A stretch of 16,921 nt of DNA from HGM04593 sp045634085 (GTDB taxonomy: Bacteria > Bacteroidota > Bacteroidia > Bacteroidales > Bacteroidaceae): assembly GCA_045634085.1 (NCBI GenBank), contig JAZQZM010000007.1:1-16921 (forward strand), in the 5' to 3' direction. A program made the position numbers and the translations under genes. This document shows positions 16,221-16,921 of this stretch, in pieces (the first letter of the stretch is position 1; every line of letters starts with the position of its first letter). A model generated the notes under the pieces. The model saw nothing but the letters and a program-made list of their open reading frames with translations, was not told where the DNA came from and ran no database searches.

Positions 16221-16236
16221 ATTTCAAAAATGAAAT
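16221..16236 (+). promoter_or_regulatory. Putative PerR operator (ATTTCA-N4-TGAAAT)
   Basis: A perfect 6-bp inverted repeat with a 4-bp A-rich gap lies directly on the predicted transcription start of the perR gene. Fur-family repressors bind A/T-rich palindromes of about this size, often over their own promoter. It does not match the B. subtilis PerR box closely, so the assignment rests on position and symmetry. Confidence 0.45.
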
Positions 16237-16261
16237 AACGAAACAGCAAGTGTAAGCAGAT

Positions 16262-16687
16262 ATGGTATCACGAGCAGATTTGAAACAGGAACTTATAGAT
16301 GCAGGCATACGCCCATCGGTGCAGCGTTTGGCGATATTTGAATATGTGCGTCAGAGTTGCCAGCATCCGACAGCCGAGGTTGTTTATGAGGCTTTGTGCG
16401 ATGAACTGGGTTCACTCTCTTTGACAACGGTCTATAACACCCTTAAACTGTTTGTGGATGCAGGGCTTATCTCAATGCTTACCATTGACGACACCTTCCG
16501 CTGTTTCGACGGCAACCGCAACTATCATGCGCACTTCCGTTGCAATCACTGCGGCTGCATTGTTGACATGGAGATGAAGAAGGATTTCATCTCGCTTGTA
16601 GAGGGTGTTGAAGGGTATGAGGTAACCGACGCACAGTTGTATCTGAAGGGTCTTTGCCCTGTTTGCATTAAAAAGATGAAAAAATAA
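16262..16687 (+). CDS. perR: PerR-type Fur-family peroxide-sensing repressor
   Basis: A cytoplasmic metal-dependent DNA-binding repressor of 141 residues. The winged helix covers about 1-80 (RPSVQRLAIFEYV; LTTVYNTLKLFVDAGL). The C-terminal half has the structural zinc site Cys94/Cys97 and Cys132/Cys135. The regulatory metal ligands fit B. subtilis PerR with a constant offset of 2: His35, Asp83, His89, His91 and Asp102. Asp rather than Glu at the last position is what makes PerR, unlike Fur, sensitive to peroxide through Fe-driven histidine oxidation. The next gene, 33 bp on, is a rubrerythrin, which fits a peroxide-defence operon. A palindrome at the promoter suggests autoregulation. No Shine-Dalgarno site is evident. 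Zur or Fur are less likely alternatives. Confidence 0.92.
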   Translation: MVSRADLKQELIDAGIRPSVQRLAIFEYVRQSCQHPTAEVVYEALCDELGSLSLTTVYNTLKLFVDAGLISMLTIDDTFRCFDGNRNYHAHFRCNHCGCIVDMEMKKDFISLVEGVEGYEVTDAQLYLKGLCPVCIKKMKK

Positions 16688-16720
16688 ATATAAATATTAA
16701 CGGCTAAAAAATATAAGATT

Positions 16721-16921
16721 ATGAAAAAGTACATTTGTTCAGTTTGTGGTTATATACATGAAGGTGAATCGGCTCCGGAACGTTGTCCAATGTGTAAGGT
16801 TCCTGCCGAGAAATTCAACGAGTTGCAGGAGGGACCAATCCAGTTCGTTCAGGAGCACGTGATTGGTGTAGCCAAGGGTTGCGATTCCGAGATGATAAAG
16901 GACCTCAACAACCACTTCATC
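16721..16921 (+). CDS. rbr: Reverse rubrerythrin (rubredoxin domain first), 5' part only
   Basis: Reduces hydrogen peroxide to water in the cytoplasm of anaerobes, using electrons passed through its rubredoxin iron. The window holds the first 67 codons. Residues 1-35 form a short rubredoxin-like iron site, with Cys6/Cys9 (CSVC) and Cys22/Cys25 (CPMC). The following part (FVQEHVIGVAKGCDSEMIKDLNNHF) is the start of the ferritin-like diiron domain. Rubredoxin before ferritin is the reverse of classical rubrerythrin. The diiron ligands lie beyond the edge, so activity cannot be confirmed. No terminator stands between perR and this gene, so they are probably co-transcribed and derepressed together by peroxide. 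Confidence 0.88.
   Translation, partial: MKKYICSVCGYIHEGESAPERCPMCKVPAEKFNELQEGPIQFVQEHVIGVAKGCDSEMIKDLNNHFI

Overview
The window looks like chromosomal DNA of a Bacteroidales bacterium (Bacteroides/Phocaeicola/Prevotella-type gut or oral anaerobe); genus cannot be fixed from the sequence. Supporting signs are Bacteroidota-type promoters (TTTG, 19-21 bp, TAnnTTTG) in front of several genes, mostly weak or absent Shine-Dalgarno sites, A/T-rich start regions, acidic residues after lipoprotein cysteines, large secreted multidomain proteins ending in an 'IYDLxGRR...NGKK' tail, and short ~7-nt TTTCAnn-type repeats between genes.

Left third (1-8901), all on the minus strand: a secreted lectin-like protein with a discoidin domain (138-1949, own promoter), a very large secreted papain-like protease with Fn3/LamG/PKD adhesion domains (2239-6774, good terminator behind it), and a GH20 beta-hexosaminidase lipoprotein with a C-terminal discoidin domain (6850-8901). 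GH20 and protease lie 75 bp apart and are probably one transcription unit; together they could attack host or dietary glycoproteins at the cell surface.

Middle (8902-10989), plus strand: a compact three-gene unit of ABC ATPase, six-helix permease and YtrA-type GntR repressor. Its promoter is clear, and a GTGTA-N12-TACAC inverted repeat lies between the -7 box and the first start codon, resembling the known operator of Bacillus subtilis YtrA. A near-perfect 21-bp-arm hairpin serves as a shared terminator with the convergent metA gene.

Right part (10989-15962), minus strand: an ABC-F ATPase (TTG start, ~95-nt leader), an M13 metallopeptidase lipoprotein 29 bp behind it, then metA, separated by a repeat-rich 112-bp spacer. 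MetA has Glu at the position that in studied enzymes decides for acetyl-CoA, so it is probably a homoserine O-acetyltransferase.

Right edge (16262-16921), plus strand: a PerR-type Fur-family peroxide sensor, with its full set of regulatory and structural metal ligands, and directly behind it the start of a reverse rubrerythrin (rubredoxin domain first). Promoter and a perfect palindrome at the predicted +1 suggest autoregulated peroxide defence. No tRNA, rRNA, CRISPR or insertion sequence was seen, and no clearly unprecedented system; the most testable novelties are the regulatory sites and the protease architecture.
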